Assembly: GCA_963676095.1 (NCBI GenBank)
Contig: OY781040.1
Location: 4,588,001 to 4,652,000 of the forward strand
Length of the DNA: 64,000 bases
Origin: G963676095 sp963676095
GTDB lineage: Bacteria; Bacteroidota; Bacteroidia; Bacteroidales; Prolixibacteraceae
Reading direction: 5' to 3'
Shown: piece after piece, positions 8,604 to 17,938 of the stretch
How the letters are laid out: every line of letters starts with the position of its first letter
Numbering within the stretch: the stretch's first letter is position 1
Translations under genes and position numbers: made by a program
Notes under the pieces: generated by a model
What the model was told of the DNA's origin: nothing
Seen by the model: the letters and a program-made list of their open reading frames with translations, nothing else
Database searches by the model: none

Positions 8604-9806
8604 ATGAACTTGACTATAGGTAAAATATTTAAGGGCGATCGTATTATCTGGCTGATAATGGTTTTTTTGTCACTGATATCAATGCTTATTGTTTACAGTG
8701 CAACGGGGCGTCTCGCATACAGCGAGGCCGGAGGCAATACGGGTTATTATCTGCTCAGGCAATCTGTTTTTATTCTGTTCGGCTTTGGTATCATGGCTTT
8801 GCTGGTAAATGTAATCCCTGTAAAATTTTATTCCTGGATTGCTCCATTAATGCTGGCTGTTACCGTGTTTGCTTTAATTGCTGCGGTTATCCAGTATAAA
8901 TTGACCCCCGCTAAGCCGACTCCCCGTTCTCTTGATTTAGGACTTTTTAGCTTTCAGCCTGCAGAGCTGGCTAAAATTTCCTTGGTTATGTTCGCTGCCA
9001 AAGTGTTGGCGAAAAGACAAAAATCGGAAGAAGATCTCAAAAAAGCATTTTACTGGGTACTCGGATCTTCGATTGTGGTTTGCGGGATCATTTTTTATGG
9101 CGATATTTCAACCTCTGCTTTGATCTTTGGCACTATAATGGTCCTGATGATGATTTCCAGGATCCCTCTGAAATATTTATTGATGACGATCCTTGCAGGT
9201 CTGCTTATGCTTACTGTTATTTATTTCACGGCCGATTATATGCCGAAATGGGCAGGACGTGTGCATACCTTTAAAGAACGTATCGACGATTTTATACATG
9301 GCGATGATAATGAAAAGGACGGGACCACTCAGGCTGATTATGCAAAGCTGGCTATTTATGAGGGCGGTTTTTTCGGGAAAGGACCGGGCGGGAGCGAGGT
9401 CAGCAACTATATGGAAGCAGCCTATAACGATTTTATTTATGCAATTCTTATTGAAGAATATGGTTGGGTCGGTGGCCTGTTTGTTGCCTTTCTTTTTGTG
9501 ATTTTACTCTATAGGGGCGTTGTGATCGTCAGAGGTTCAACCAGAACATATCCTGCCTTTTTAACCGCGGGGCTGGTTCTCATGCTGGTTTTCCAGGCCC
9601 TGATCAACATGTGCGTTTCGGTTGGAGTTGTACCTGTTACCGGGCAACCTCTGCCATGGATTAGCATGGGAGGGACTTCTATGCTGTTTACATCGGTTTG
9701 TTTCGGGATTATATTGTCGGTTAGCTATCACAACCAGAAGAATGTGGAAGTTGCCGAACAACCGCCGGTGATGGTAAACGTGCCCGACGAGGATCAGGAA
9801 CTATGA
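8604..9806 (+). CDS. ftsW: Lipid II polymerase FtsW (SEDS family)
   Basis: 400-residue polytopic membrane protein of the FtsW/RodA/SpoVE (SEDS) family, the glycosyltransferase that polymerises lipid II at the septum together with the FtsI-type protein encoded upstream. Family features are the FQPAELAKIS motif (about residue 118), the large extracytoplasmic loop around GRVHTF, and the C-terminal VVPVTGQPLPWISMGGTSM motif. Position between murD and murG favours FtsW over RodA. A 64-bp gap separates it from murD. Confidence 0.95.
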   Translation: MNLTIGKIFKGDRIIWLIMVFLSLISMLIVYSATGRLAYSEAGGNTGYYLLRQSVFILFGFGIMALLVNVIPVKFYSWIAPLMLAVTVFALIAAVIQYKLTPAKPTPRSLDLGLFSFQPAELAKISLVMFAAKVLAKRQKSEEDLKKAFYWVLGSSIVVCGIIFYGDISTSALIFGTIMVLMMISRIPLKYLLMTILAGLLMLTVIYFTADYMPKWAGRVHTFKERIDDFIHGDDNEKDGTTQADYAKLAIYEGGFFGKGPGGSEVSNYMEAAYNDFIYAILIEEYGWVGGLFVAFLFVILLYRGVVIVRGSTRTYPAFLTAGLVLMLVFQALINMCVSVGVVPVTGQPLPWISMGGTSMLFTSVCFGIILSVSYHNQKNVEVAEQPPVMVNVPDEDQEL

Positions 9807-9848
9807 ACCAGGCAGGCGATGAATGACATTAAATAAGGAAACGTTCTT

Positions 9849-10979
9849 TTGAAACAAATAATAAAGAAACAAGTGAAAAAATTAAAGGTCATAATCAGCG
9901 GAGGTGGAACAGGAGGACATATTTTCCCGGCCTTGTCCATAGCGAACGAGATCAGGGACCGGATACCCGGGGCTGATATTTTGTTTGTAGGAGCATTGGG
10001 CAAAATGGAAATGGAACGTATCCCTGCTGCCGGTTACACGATAGTCGGTTTACCGGTGATGGGACTGCCCCGAAAGGCTTCGCTGAAGATGTTCAGATTC
10101 GTTTGGATGTTGTTTCAGAGCATGCAAAAGGCACGCAAGGTGATCCGTGAATTCCGTCCGGATGTCGCTGTGGGGGTAGGCGGATTTGCCAGTGGCCCAG
10201 TTTTGAAAGCTGCTGTGCGTGCCGGAGTCCCGGCTATTCTGCAGGAACAAAATTCATATGCCGGCGTGACCAATAAATTGCTGTCAGCCAAGGTGAAAAA
10301 AATTTGTGTTGCTTATCCTCACATGGAGCGGTACTTCCCGGAAGAGAAGATTGTATTGACAGGAAACCCGGTCAGAAAGAATTTATTGGATCAGGTAAAG
10401 AAAAGCGGTGCATTGAAGGAATTTGACCTGGCTCCGGATAAACCGGTCATTTTAATTGTTGGAGGGAGCCTGGGAGCCAGGTCCCTGAATGAGAGTGTTA
10501 TGGCAAATCTGGACCGGATTAAGAAGGGCGGTGTACAGGTTGTTTGGCAAACCGGCAAGATTTATTACCGGGAAATGATGGAACGACTGAAAGGAAACTG
10601 CCCTGAATTGTTAAAGCCGGTGGGGTTCCTGACAAAAATGGACCTTGCTTACAAGGCTGCAGATCTGGTTATTTCGAGATCCGGAGCCAGTACGATTTCT
10701 GAATTGTGCCTGTTGGGCAAACCTTCAGTTTTGGTACCGTCTCCCAATGTGGCAGAAGATCATCAGACAAAAAATGCCATGGCGCTTGTTGAGAATGGGG
10801 CTGCCGTACTGATTCGTGATGCCGAGGCTAACGAACGGTTGTTTGTTGAAGCTTTTGAACTGGTAAATGATCAGGAAAAATTGGCCTGCCTGTCGGAAAA
10901 CTGTCTGAAGCTTGCTAAACCTGACGCTGCTGCAGAAATTGTAGATGTTATATTAAAAGAGGTAACGATTGAAAATTAG
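9849..10979 (+). CDS. murG: UDP-GlcNAc:lipid I GlcNAc transferase MurG
   Basis: Peripheral inner-membrane enzyme that converts lipid I to lipid II. Motif IISGGGTGGHIFPALSIA is at the N-terminus, with GASTISELCLLGKPSVLVPSP in the UDP-GlcNAc site of the C-terminal Rossmann domain. No ATG exists near the conserved start. A TTG at 9849 with AAGGAA 8 nt upstream gives 376 residues, and a GTG at 9873 gives 368. I prefer TTG because of the ribosome-binding sequence. A non-ATG start is unusual among its neighbours. Confidence 0.95.
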   Translation: MKQIIKKQVKKLKVIISGGGTGGHIFPALSIANEIRDRIPGADILFVGALGKMEMERIPAAGYTIVGLPVMGLPRKASLKMFRFVWMLFQSMQKARKVIREFRPDVAVGVGGFASGPVLKAAVRAGVPAILQEQNSYAGVTNKLLSAKVKKICVAYPHMERYFPEEKIVLTGNPVRKNLLDQVKKSGALKEFDLAPDKPVILIVGGSLGARSLNESVMANLDRIKKGGVQVVWQTGKIYYREMMERLKGNCPELLKPVGFLTKMDLAYKAADLVISRSGASTISELCLLGKPSVLVPSPNVAEDHQTKNAMALVENGAAVLIRDAEANERLFVEAFELVNDQEKLACLSENCLKLAKPDAAAEIVDVILKEVTIEN

Positions 10980-11001
10980 ATATTTTAAATTATAGATTGA
11001 A

Positions 11002-12390
11002 ATGACCGGCTTCGAAAATATAAAACAGGTTTATTTCCTGGGGATCGGGGGAATCGGGATGAGTGCTTTGGCCCGTTATTTCAGACATGCCGGTCTCGAT
11101 GTATCCGGCTACGACCGGACTGAAACTGCTTTAACAAGAGAGCTGGCTTCTGGAGGGATCAGTGTTCATTACAACGACATGCCCGAAATGGTTGCTTCCA
11201 TGTTGAAAAAAGAAGAAACGCTGGTGGTTTTAACGCCTGCCGTTCCTGTTGACATGGGCGAGCGTTCTTTCTTGGAAAAAAACGGGTTTATGATCCGGAA
11301 ACGGTCAGAAGTTTTAGGTATGATCAGCAGCCGGTTCAAGGTTTGTGCAGTATCCGGCACTCACGGGAAAACAACAGTTTCGACCATGCTTGCTCATATT
11401 TTTAATTGTTCATCTCTTGGTTGTACGGCTTTTCTTGGAGGAATCTCAAAAAATTACGGAACAAATTTATTGCTTTCTTCAACCTCTGAATGGCTGGTTG
11501 CTGAAGCCGATGAGTTTGACCGTTCCTTTCTGAGGCTGTTTCCTGATCTTGCAGTCGTTACTGCCATGGATGCCGATCATCTTGATATTTACGGGAACCA
11601 TGAAGCAGTCGTCGATGCTTTCAATGTTTTTGTGTCTCAGGTAAAACCGGGAGGTAAGGTTGTTGTAAAGAAAGGATTGCCTGTTGATCCTGACCGTTGC
11701 ACTCATGCAACGTTGTATTCTTATGCACTTGACGCTAAGGATGCCGATTTTCATGCAGAAAATATCGTACTGGATGGAGAATCTTATCATTTTGACCTGG
11801 TGTACCCGGAAGGGCGGATCGCTGACATCAAATTGGTGTATCCCGCACTGGTGAATGTCGAAAATGCAGTTGCTGCTTCGGCTCTTGCCTTACTGTCAGG
11901 AACGGGCAAGGATGCTGTGGTGAGAGCTATGGCTTCCTATTCCGGGGTTAAACGCCGTTTCGATATTCGTTACCGGGACGAGAATTATTTGCTAATCGAT
12001 GATTATGCCCATCATCCCGGAGAGTTAAAGGCGACGATCGAATCGGTAAAAGCAATGTTCCCGGGCAGGAAAGTGACAGGGATCTTTCAGCCCCATCTGT
12101 ACAGCCGTACGGCTGATTTTGCCGCCGGATTTGCGAGGGAACTCAGTAAGCTGGACGAAGTGATACTCCTGGATATTTATCCTGCTCGGGAAAAGCCTAT
12201 CCCCGGTGTGAGTTCTGCCTTGATTTTTAATCAGTTGACTAACCAGGAACGGAGGCTGATCAGTAAGTCTGATTTGCCGGGGGTTACAACTGACTTAAAA
12301 CCTGGTGTCGTGCTGATGATGGGTGCTGGTGATATCGATATGATGGTTGAACCGGTAAAGGAAATGCTGATAAAAAATAAAAATGGCTAA
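11002..12390 (+). CDS. murC: UDP-MurNAc-L-alanine ligase MurC
   Basis: Attaches L-alanine to UDP-MurNAc, the first Mur ligase step. 462 residues with N-terminal FLGIGGIGMSALAR, P-loop SGTHGKTTVSTM (about residue 118), the EADEFDRSFLRLFPDLAVVTAMDADHLD stretch in the central domain and a DDYAHHPGE motif (near 333). The last 8 bp overlap ftsQ, as expected for a coupled operon. Confidence 0.96.
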   Translation: MTGFENIKQVYFLGIGGIGMSALARYFRHAGLDVSGYDRTETALTRELASGGISVHYNDMPEMVASMLKKEETLVVLTPAVPVDMGERSFLEKNGFMIRKRSEVLGMISSRFKVCAVSGTHGKTTVSTMLAHIFNCSSLGCTAFLGGISKNYGTNLLLSSTSEWLVAEADEFDRSFLRLFPDLAVVTAMDADHLDIYGNHEAVVDAFNVFVSQVKPGGKVVVKKGLPVDPDRCTHATLYSYALDAKDADFHAENIVLDGESYHFDLVYPEGRIADIKLVYPALVNVENAVAASALALLSGTGKDAVVRAMASYSGVKRRFDIRYRDENYLLIDDYAHHPGELKATIESVKAMFPGRKVTGIFQPHLYSRTADFAAGFARELSKLDEVILLDIYPAREKPIPGVSSALIFNQLTNQERRLISKSDLPGVTTDLKPGVVLMMGAGDIDMMVEPVKEMLIKNKNG

Positions 12391-13132
12391 ATTGCTGTTA
12401 AAAATATTATTGTATGTTATTGTGGTTGGGCTTATTGTTGCATCCCTTGTCTTTTCTTATAAAAAACTTTCGCGGGTTGCATGCAGTAAAGTCGAAATTA
12501 TTATTCCCGATGGTTCACCTCGTTTTATAGATGGAGATGACGTAGCTGCAATTATCCGGAAAATAGATGCGGGACTGACTACAAAACCGGTGAGTGCTAT
12601 CAATACTGAGCAGATAGAGCAGGCACTCGAAAAAGTGTCGTGTGTGAAAAATGTTGAAGTTTATAGTCATATTACCTGTACAAACCTGGAATTCCATGGT
12701 AAACTGGTTGTGAAAGTAGAACAACGCCGACCTGTTTTTCATGTACTGAACGGAGATGAAGATTATTATGTTGACAGTACCGGGGTTAAGATTCCTCTGA
12801 AACCAAAGGTGTTTGAAAAAATTCCTTTGGTGACCGGCAATCTGGATCAGCAGTATGCCGCAGAGAGGCTGCTTCCAATGATAAATTATATCAGGAAGGA
12901 TAAGTTTTGGTCATCCCAGGTCCAGCAGGTAGATGTAGATAAAAATAATGAAATTGAAATTGTTCCTTTAGTCGGGAACCAGCTGATCGAGTTTGGCGGA
13001 CCTGAAAATTTTGAAGAGAAATTCAGAAACCTGAAAGCACTTTATGAGCAGGGATTCTCCAAAACCGGCTGGCAAAAGTATTGTAAAATAAGTCTAAAAT
13101 ATAAAAACCAGGTTGTTTGTACTAAAAGATAA
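12383..13132 (+). CDS. ftsQ: Cell-division protein FtsQ (divergent)
   Basis: 249-residue bitopic protein with one N-terminal membrane segment (about residues 4-26) followed by a POTRA-like region and a beta-rich domain (VVKVEQRRPVFHVLNGDEDYYVDSTG). FtsQ scaffolds FtsL/FtsB and the septal synthase. Similarity to proteobacterial FtsQ is limited; size, topology and place between murC and ftsA support the call. It overlaps murC by 8 bp. Confidence 0.88.
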   Translation: MAKLLLKILLYVIVVGLIVASLVFSYKKLSRVACSKVEIIIPDGSPRFIDGDDVAAIIRKIDAGLTTKPVSAINTEQIEQALEKVSCVKNVEVYSHITCTNLEFHGKLVVKVEQRRPVFHVLNGDEDYYVDSTGVKIPLKPKVFEKIPLVTGNLDQQYAAERLLPMINYIRKDKFWSSQVQQVDVDKNNEIEIVPLVGNQLIEFGGPENFEEKFRNLKALYEQGFSKTGWQKYCKISLKYKNQVVCTKR

Positions 13133-13137
13133 AGCTT

Positions 13138-14427
13138 ATGGCCAAGAGCAATAAAATAGTCGCAGCAGTCGATGTCGGTACCACGAAAATTGTGGTTGTG
13201 ACCGGCAGAAAAGATGAAGAAGGAAAAATAGAAATTCTGGGTGTCGGAAAGACCCGTTCTGTTGGAGTAAAAAGAGGGGTTGTCCTGAATATCCGTGAAG
13301 CGATGGGGGCGGTCAATGATGCCGTCCGTCAGGTTGAGGATATGATCGGGATGGAGGTTGATGAAGTCTATGTAAATATAATAGGTCAGCAGCTGAAAAC
13401 ATTCACATTGAAGGCGGAAAAGCATGTCGGGGCCAATCACATCATATCAGAAGAAGATATTCTTTCCCTTTTTCACCAGGTGAAGAATGTGGAATTGCCT
13501 GAAGGGCATAAAGTATATCATATTGTTCCGCAGCTGTATCGGATTGATGCGGAGTCTGGTATTTCTGATCCGGTCGGCATAACCGGTGAAAATATCGAGG
13601 TTGATTTTAAGCTGCTGATTGCGCCGGAGTCATATGAGAATAATTTGAAGATGTGCTTCGAAAGTGCGGGAATTAAAATCCGGAAGGCAATGATCGACCC
13701 ACTTGCTTCATCGGAGATCCTGCTTTCCGAAGATGAAAAGGATGCCGGTGTGATCCTGCTCGATATTGGCGGGGGGACAACCAAGGTTGCTATTTATAAT
13801 GAAGGCGTATTGTGCTACTCGTCGTTGATCCCTTTCGGAGGAAATGTCATTACTCATGATATCAAAGAGGGATGTTCGATACCGGTCCGTCAGGCAGAAT
13901 CGCTGAAAGTCCAGTATGGCCAGGCTATGGGCGATTTTGCTCCTGAAGACAAGGTCGTTACTATCCCTGGTATTTCAGGATGGGAACCAAAAGAGATTTC
14001 TTTCAAAAGTTTGTCATATATTATACAGGCCCGAATGGAAGAGATCCTTGACGCTGCTTTTTACCAGGTCGAACAATCTGGCTATATTGAGAAGATAGGT
14101 GCAGGCATTGTCCTTACCGGTGGCGGGGCATTATTGCCTAATCTTGGACAACTGATAAAGTACAGGACGGGATTGGATGTCAGGAAGGGTATACCCAGGA
14201 TGACACTTGGAAAACAATGGAAAGAACTTGAAGATCCCAGATATTCGACTGTGATGGGACTTTTTCAGATGCTGATGGAGGAGACGGAGAACGCTAAGCC
14301 AAGGAAGGTAAAGAAACCTAAACCGGCTAAGGATACCCAGCCAGGCTTCTTTTCACAGATGAAGAAGCAGGTAGCCCGGCAGGTCACCCTCTTTTTTGAA
14401 GAAGAACAGGATACAGAAATGAATTAA
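13138..14427 (+). CDS. ftsA: Cell-division actin homologue FtsA
   Basis: Actin-like ATPase that tethers FtsZ to the membrane and recruits later division proteins. 429 residues: N-terminal phosphate-binding AAVDVGTTKIVVVTGR, the SHS2/1C-type insert, ILLDIGGGTTKVAIY (phosphate 2, about residue 205) and GIVLTGGGALLPNL (about residue 322). The C-terminus, after a Pro/Lys linker, is a likely amphipathic membrane-targeting helix (GFFSQMKKQVARQVTLFFEE). It lies 5 bp after ftsQ and 21 bp before the first ftsZ. Confidence 0.97.
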   Translation: MAKSNKIVAAVDVGTTKIVVVTGRKDEEGKIEILGVGKTRSVGVKRGVVLNIREAMGAVNDAVRQVEDMIGMEVDEVYVNIIGQQLKTFTLKAEKHVGANHIISEEDILSLFHQVKNVELPEGHKVYHIVPQLYRIDAESGISDPVGITGENIEVDFKLLIAPESYENNLKMCFESAGIKIRKAMIDPLASSEILLSEDEKDAGVILLDIGGGTTKVAIYNEGVLCYSSLIPFGGNVITHDIKEGCSIPVRQAESLKVQYGQAMGDFAPEDKVVTIPGISGWEPKEISFKSLSYIIQARMEEILDAAFYQVEQSGYIEKIGAGIVLTGGGALLPNLGQLIKYRTGLDVRKGIPRMTLGKQWKELEDPRYSTVMGLFQMLMEETENAKPRKVKKPKPAKDTQPGFFSQMKKQVARQVTLFFEEEQDTEMN

Positions 14428-14448
14428 TTTATTGAAAAATCCCTGTCT

Positions 14449-15723
14449 ATGAACGAAATTATAAATTTTGGATTTTCGCAGGCAGAATCTTCCATCATCA
14501 AAGTACTTGGTGTTGGAGGTGCCGGATGTAATGCTGTAAACCATATGTTTGCAGAAGGCATCCAGGGAGTAGATTTTCTGATATGTAATACGGATGCACA
14601 GGTATTAAAGATAAGCCCTGTGCCGGTGAAAATCCAGCTTGGGGTGTCGTTGACCGGAGGCCGGGGGGCAGGAAACCAGCCAGAGCAAGGGGAACAGGCA
14701 GCTATCGAGAACCTGGAGGATATTCGTAAATTGCTGAAAGGTACTACAAAAATGCTTTTTATTACAGCGGGAATGGGTGGTGGTACCGGAACAGGTGCCG
14801 CTCCTGTATTGGCCAGACTTTCACAGGAGCTTGATATATTGACTATTGCGGTTGTTACTGTTCCTTCACCGGCAGAAGGGAAGAGGCGTTTTCAGCAGGC
14901 AATGGCAGGAATTGAAAAGCTTAAAGAGCATGTAGACAGCATGCTTGTGGTAAGTAATGAAAAGCTGCATGAGATTTACGGGGACCTGCCGGCCTCCCAG
15001 GCTTTTAAAAAAGCCGACGATATTATCGCTACGGCAGTTAAGGGAGTAGCTGAGATTATCACCCTGCATGGCAATATCAATATTGACTTTGCCGATGTTT
15101 ATACCGTTATGGCCGGGAGCGAGGTATTTATCATGGGAACGGGGATCGCAGAAGGAGAAAATCGCGCGATGGATGCCGCTCATCAGGCGCTTGAATCTCC
15201 TCTTCTCGATAGTAATGATATTTTGGGCACAAAAGACATCCTCCTGAATATAACCTCGGGAGCCGATGAAATTACGATGGGCGAGATCGGGGATATTATT
15301 GAGTACCTTCAGGATAAAGCCGGACAAGACGCTAATATTATTTGGGGGAACGGCATGGATCCTAAACTTGAAAACAAGATCAGCGTAACCATTATTGCTA
15401 CCCGGTTTAATAAAAATCCCAATAAACTGCTTCAGCCCAAGCCGGAAGTTGAGGGAGTTCTACTTGAAGAAGCCCCGGTATCGGATATTAATCCGGAAGA
15501 TGATGACAATTCCAGGGGAGAACCTGTTTTTGAAGTTGTCGGAGCAAAACCGGATCCGGCTTTGGATGACAAAAGGGGAAATAAGATGAACCGGAAAAAA
15601 GTCAATTCAAGAAAAAATTCTATACAGAAGCCTGAACCGGAACATGAAAATACAGAAAGCTGGTTCTTTAGACATTTTAATTTAAATCGTTTCTTCGAAG
15701 ATCAGGATGAAGAAATTAAATAA
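14449..15723 (+). CDS. FtsZ paralogue 1 with a membrane-targeting-like tail
   Basis: Tubulin-like GTPase, 424 residues. It retains GVGGAGCNAVNHM near the N-terminus, NTDAQ, the tubulin signature GGGTGTGAAP (about residues 107-116) and the T7-loop NIDFADVYTVM, so GTP binding and hydrolysis look intact. Unlike the second copy it has TVPSPAEGKRRF in place of the usual TxPF segment and lacks the NSYLHDNVD end. Its C-terminus is rich in aromatics (ESWFFRHFNLNRFFEDQDEE), resembling the amphipathic tail of the FtsA just upstream. It is 20 bp upstream of the second ftsZ. It may be a specialised partner or modulator of the canonical FtsZ. Confidence 0.93.
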   Translation: MNEIINFGFSQAESSIIKVLGVGGAGCNAVNHMFAEGIQGVDFLICNTDAQVLKISPVPVKIQLGVSLTGGRGAGNQPEQGEQAAIENLEDIRKLLKGTTKMLFITAGMGGGTGTGAAPVLARLSQELDILTIAVVTVPSPAEGKRRFQQAMAGIEKLKEHVDSMLVVSNEKLHEIYGDLPASQAFKKADDIIATAVKGVAEIITLHGNINIDFADVYTVMAGSEVFIMGTGIAEGENRAMDAAHQALESPLLDSNDILGTKDILLNITSGADEITMGEIGDIIEYLQDKAGQDANIIWGNGMDPKLENKISVTIIATRFNKNPNKLLQPKPEVEGVLLEEAPVSDINPEDDDNSRGEPVFEVVGAKPDPALDDKRGNKMNRKKVNSRKNSIQKPEPEHENTESWFFRHFNLNRFFEDQDEEIK

Positions 15724-15743
15724 CCAATTAAGAAAGCAAGCGT

Positions 15744-17165
15744 ATGTCAAGCGATATTATGAATTTCGATCTGGAAAGAGCTACCGGTTCCATCATTAAG
15801 GTGATCGGGGTCGGCGGAGGTGGCGGCAATGCTGTCAACCACATGTACAAACAAGGCATAAAAGACGTTGGTTTTATGGTGTGCAACACCGATGCCCAGG
15901 CTTTGCATAACAGTCCGGTACCTTTGCGGGTGCAACTGGGGCCTTCGCTCACCGAAGGACGGGGCGCCGGTAATAAACCAGAGGTGGGAAAACAAGCTGC
16001 TATCGAGAATATCGACGATGTGAAAAAGGCTATCGATCCAACGACAAAGATGGTATTTATCACGGCGGGGATGGGAGGCGGCACAGGTACCGGTGCAGCC
16101 CCTGTAATTGCAGAAGCGTGCAAGGACATGAATATCCTGACTGTAGGTATCGTGACCCTGCCTTTCAGGAACGAAGGACGGAGGCGAATTAAACAGGCCA
16201 TCGACGGAATTGCAGAAATGGAAGGACATGTCGATTCTTTGTTGGTTATCAACAACGAGCGGATCCGCGAAATGTACGGCGATTTTAAAATTTCAGAAGC
16301 ATTCGCCAAGGCCGATAATGTTTTGACTACAGCTGCTAAAGGGATTGCCGAAATTATTACTGTTCCGGGATATATCAATGTCGACTTTGCTGATGTCGAG
16401 ACGGTTATGCGTAAAAGCGGGGTCGCCTTGATGGGATCTGCAAGGGCAGAGGGAGAAGAACGCGCGCTGCATGCCGTTGAGGAAGCGTTAAATTCGCCGT
16501 TACTTAATAATAATGATATAAGGGGAGCCCAGAACATCCTTCTGAATATTACCTCCGGAGCTACAGAGGTAACAATGGATGAGATAGGTCAAATTACCGA
16601 TTACATCCAGACAAAAGCGGGGAATGATGCTGATCTCATCTGGGGAAATGGTGTTGACGAAACCCTGGGAGAAGAAATCTCCGTAACAGTGATTGCCACA
16701 GGCTTTAGCGTGAGCAGTATCCCTGAGATGATGGCTGCCCGGAAAGCAGAAAAAACCTACCACATGTTGACCGATGATTCCAAACCGGCTCCCGAGATTA
16801 AATCCGTGCAGAAGCCGAAAGTGACTGTGCAGGACGAAACCAGGACAACGAAAATCAATCAGCGGACTTTCGAATTCGAGGTGGGGACTTCGGTTCATGA
16901 TGAATTCGATGAGTTGTACGGGAAATCAAAAGCGACAGAAAATGAAAAGGAATTGAATATTAAAATGGATTTCTCTTCTTCCGGGGAAGAAGTTGTAGAC
17001 GAGTTGGAAAATATCCCCGCATACAGGAGGAAAAAAATGAATATTGTACAGGGCGTCGGGAAAAAGATAGAGCAGAAGCTCTCCCGGTTTTCTCTGGCAC
17101 CCGATGAAGATGATAAGTCGATCCTGAGGGACAACAATTCGTACCTGCATGATAATGTCGATTGA
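15744..17165 (+). CDS. ftsZ: Cell-division tubulin FtsZ (canonical copy)
   Basis: 473-residue FtsZ, the GTPase that builds the division ring. Motifs: GVGGGGGNAVNHM, NTDAQALHNS, GGGTGTGAAPVIAEA, TLPFRNEGRRR, and the T7-loop NVDFADVETVM that completes the GTPase site of the next subunit. A long acidic linker (about residues 320-455) ends in DNNSYLHDNVD, which I take to be the conserved C-terminal peptide that binds FtsA. It follows the first paralogue by 20 bp. Because it carries both linker and terminal peptide, I regard it as the principal FtsZ. Confidence 0.96.
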   Translation: MSSDIMNFDLERATGSIIKVIGVGGGGGNAVNHMYKQGIKDVGFMVCNTDAQALHNSPVPLRVQLGPSLTEGRGAGNKPEVGKQAAIENIDDVKKAIDPTTKMVFITAGMGGGTGTGAAPVIAEACKDMNILTVGIVTLPFRNEGRRRIKQAIDGIAEMEGHVDSLLVINNERIREMYGDFKISEAFAKADNVLTTAAKGIAEIITVPGYINVDFADVETVMRKSGVALMGSARAEGEERALHAVEEALNSPLLNNNDIRGAQNILLNITSGATEVTMDEIGQITDYIQTKAGNDADLIWGNGVDETLGEEISVTVIATGFSVSSIPEMMAARKAEKTYHMLTDDSKPAPEIKSVQKPKVTVQDETRTTKINQRTFEFEVGTSVHDEFDELYGKSKATENEKELNIKMDFSSSGEEVVDELENIPAYRRKKMNIVQGVGKKIEQKLSRFSLAPDEDDKSILRDNNSYLHDNVD

Positions 17166-17200
17166 AAATAGTTAAGATAATAACCCTAAAAAATATAAAC

Positions 17201-17653
17201 ATGAGTTTATTCGAACAAATAAACGAAGACCTGAAAGCGGCCATGAAAGCCCGCGAAAAGGAAAAACTGGAAGCTATCAGGGGTATTAAGAAAGTATTGC
17301 TCGAAGCAAGGGCTGCCAAAGGGGCTGATGCTGAGCTTGACGACCAGGAAGTAATAAAAGTCATCCAGAAGCTGACGAAACAGGGACGCGATTCGGCTCA
17401 AATTTACAGGGAACAGGGTCGGAACGATTTATCTGATGTGGAGATGGCCCAGGTTGAAGTTTTTGAACAATACCTTCCCAAACAGATGGATGATGCAGAA
17501 TTAACTGCGGCTGTAAAGGAAATTATTGAAGCGGCAGGTGCTACCAGCGTCAAAGAGATAGGAAAGGTAATGGGTATTGCTTCGAAAAAGCTGGTAGGCA
17601 AAGCAGAAGGAAAAGCTATCTCGGATAAAGTGAAGTCCCTGCTGGCAGGCTAG
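17201..17653 (+). CDS. YqeY/GatB-like domain protein
   Basis: 150-residue all-helical protein starting MSLFEQINEDLKAAMKAREK, matching the YqeY family (GatB/YqeY domain, related to the tRNA-binding tail domain of GatB). The C-terminal part GKVMGIASKKLVGKAEGKAISDKVK is typical. Its biochemical role is not settled. An in-frame TTG at 17162 inside ftsZ is rejected because the ATG starts the family-like sequence. It is the last gene of the division operon, followed by a terminator-like hairpin at 17714. Confidence 0.9.
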   Translation: MSLFEQINEDLKAAMKAREKEKLEAIRGIKKVLLEARAAKGADAELDDQEVIKVIQKLTKQGRDSAQIYREQGRNDLSDVEMAQVEVFEQYLPKQMDDAELTAAVKEIIEAAGATSVKEIGKVMGIASKKLVGKAEGKAISDKVKSLLAG

Positions 17654-17659
17654 TCTTTA

Positions 17660-17690
17660 TTGAGGTAGTAACTATTTTTATTTATTTTTG
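17660..17690 (+). promoter_or_regulatory. Candidate Bacteroidetes promoter (TTG / TATTTTTG)
   Basis: TATTTTTG at 17683-17690 fits the Bacteroidetes -7 consensus TAnnTTTG, and TTG at 17660-17662 lies 20 nt upstream, within the accepted spacing. Transcription from here would pass the hairpin at 17714 before the sigma gene at 17939, so a regulated leader is possible. AT-rich context makes a chance match possible. Confidence 0.35.
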
Positions 17691-17713
17691 ACAGAAAATA
17701 CCTTGAAGTTTGT

Positions 17714-17741
17714 GCAGATCGGTATGATCGGTCTGCGTTTT
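17714..17741 (+). terminator. Terminator-like hairpin after the dcw operon
   Basis: GCAGATCG (17714-17721) pairs with CGGTCTGC (17729-17736) with one wobble, leaving a 7-nt loop, followed by GTTTTAATT. It is 60 bp after the yqeY-like stop and before the sigma gene, a fitting place for the operon's terminator. Confidence 0.6.
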
Positions 17742-17938
17742 AATTCATATAAATTTTCTTTAAATCATTGGTTAAATTGCTTCATTGCCCCTTCCTGCTA
17801 TTAACCCAAAAGGAAGAGGTACCGGAGCAATTTTTTTGTTTTTTGGGAGCTCACAGATTTTTACAGAAACAGGTGTTTGATAGAATAAACTTAATTTCTA
17901 AAAGAAAATATGTAATTTGGCATTCGCAAAAAACTACT

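Noticed and set aside
15728..16537. Long minus-strand frame opposite the second ftsZ
   Set aside because: Shadow of a well-conserved gene on the other strand; low-complexity Ser/Pro/Ile composition.
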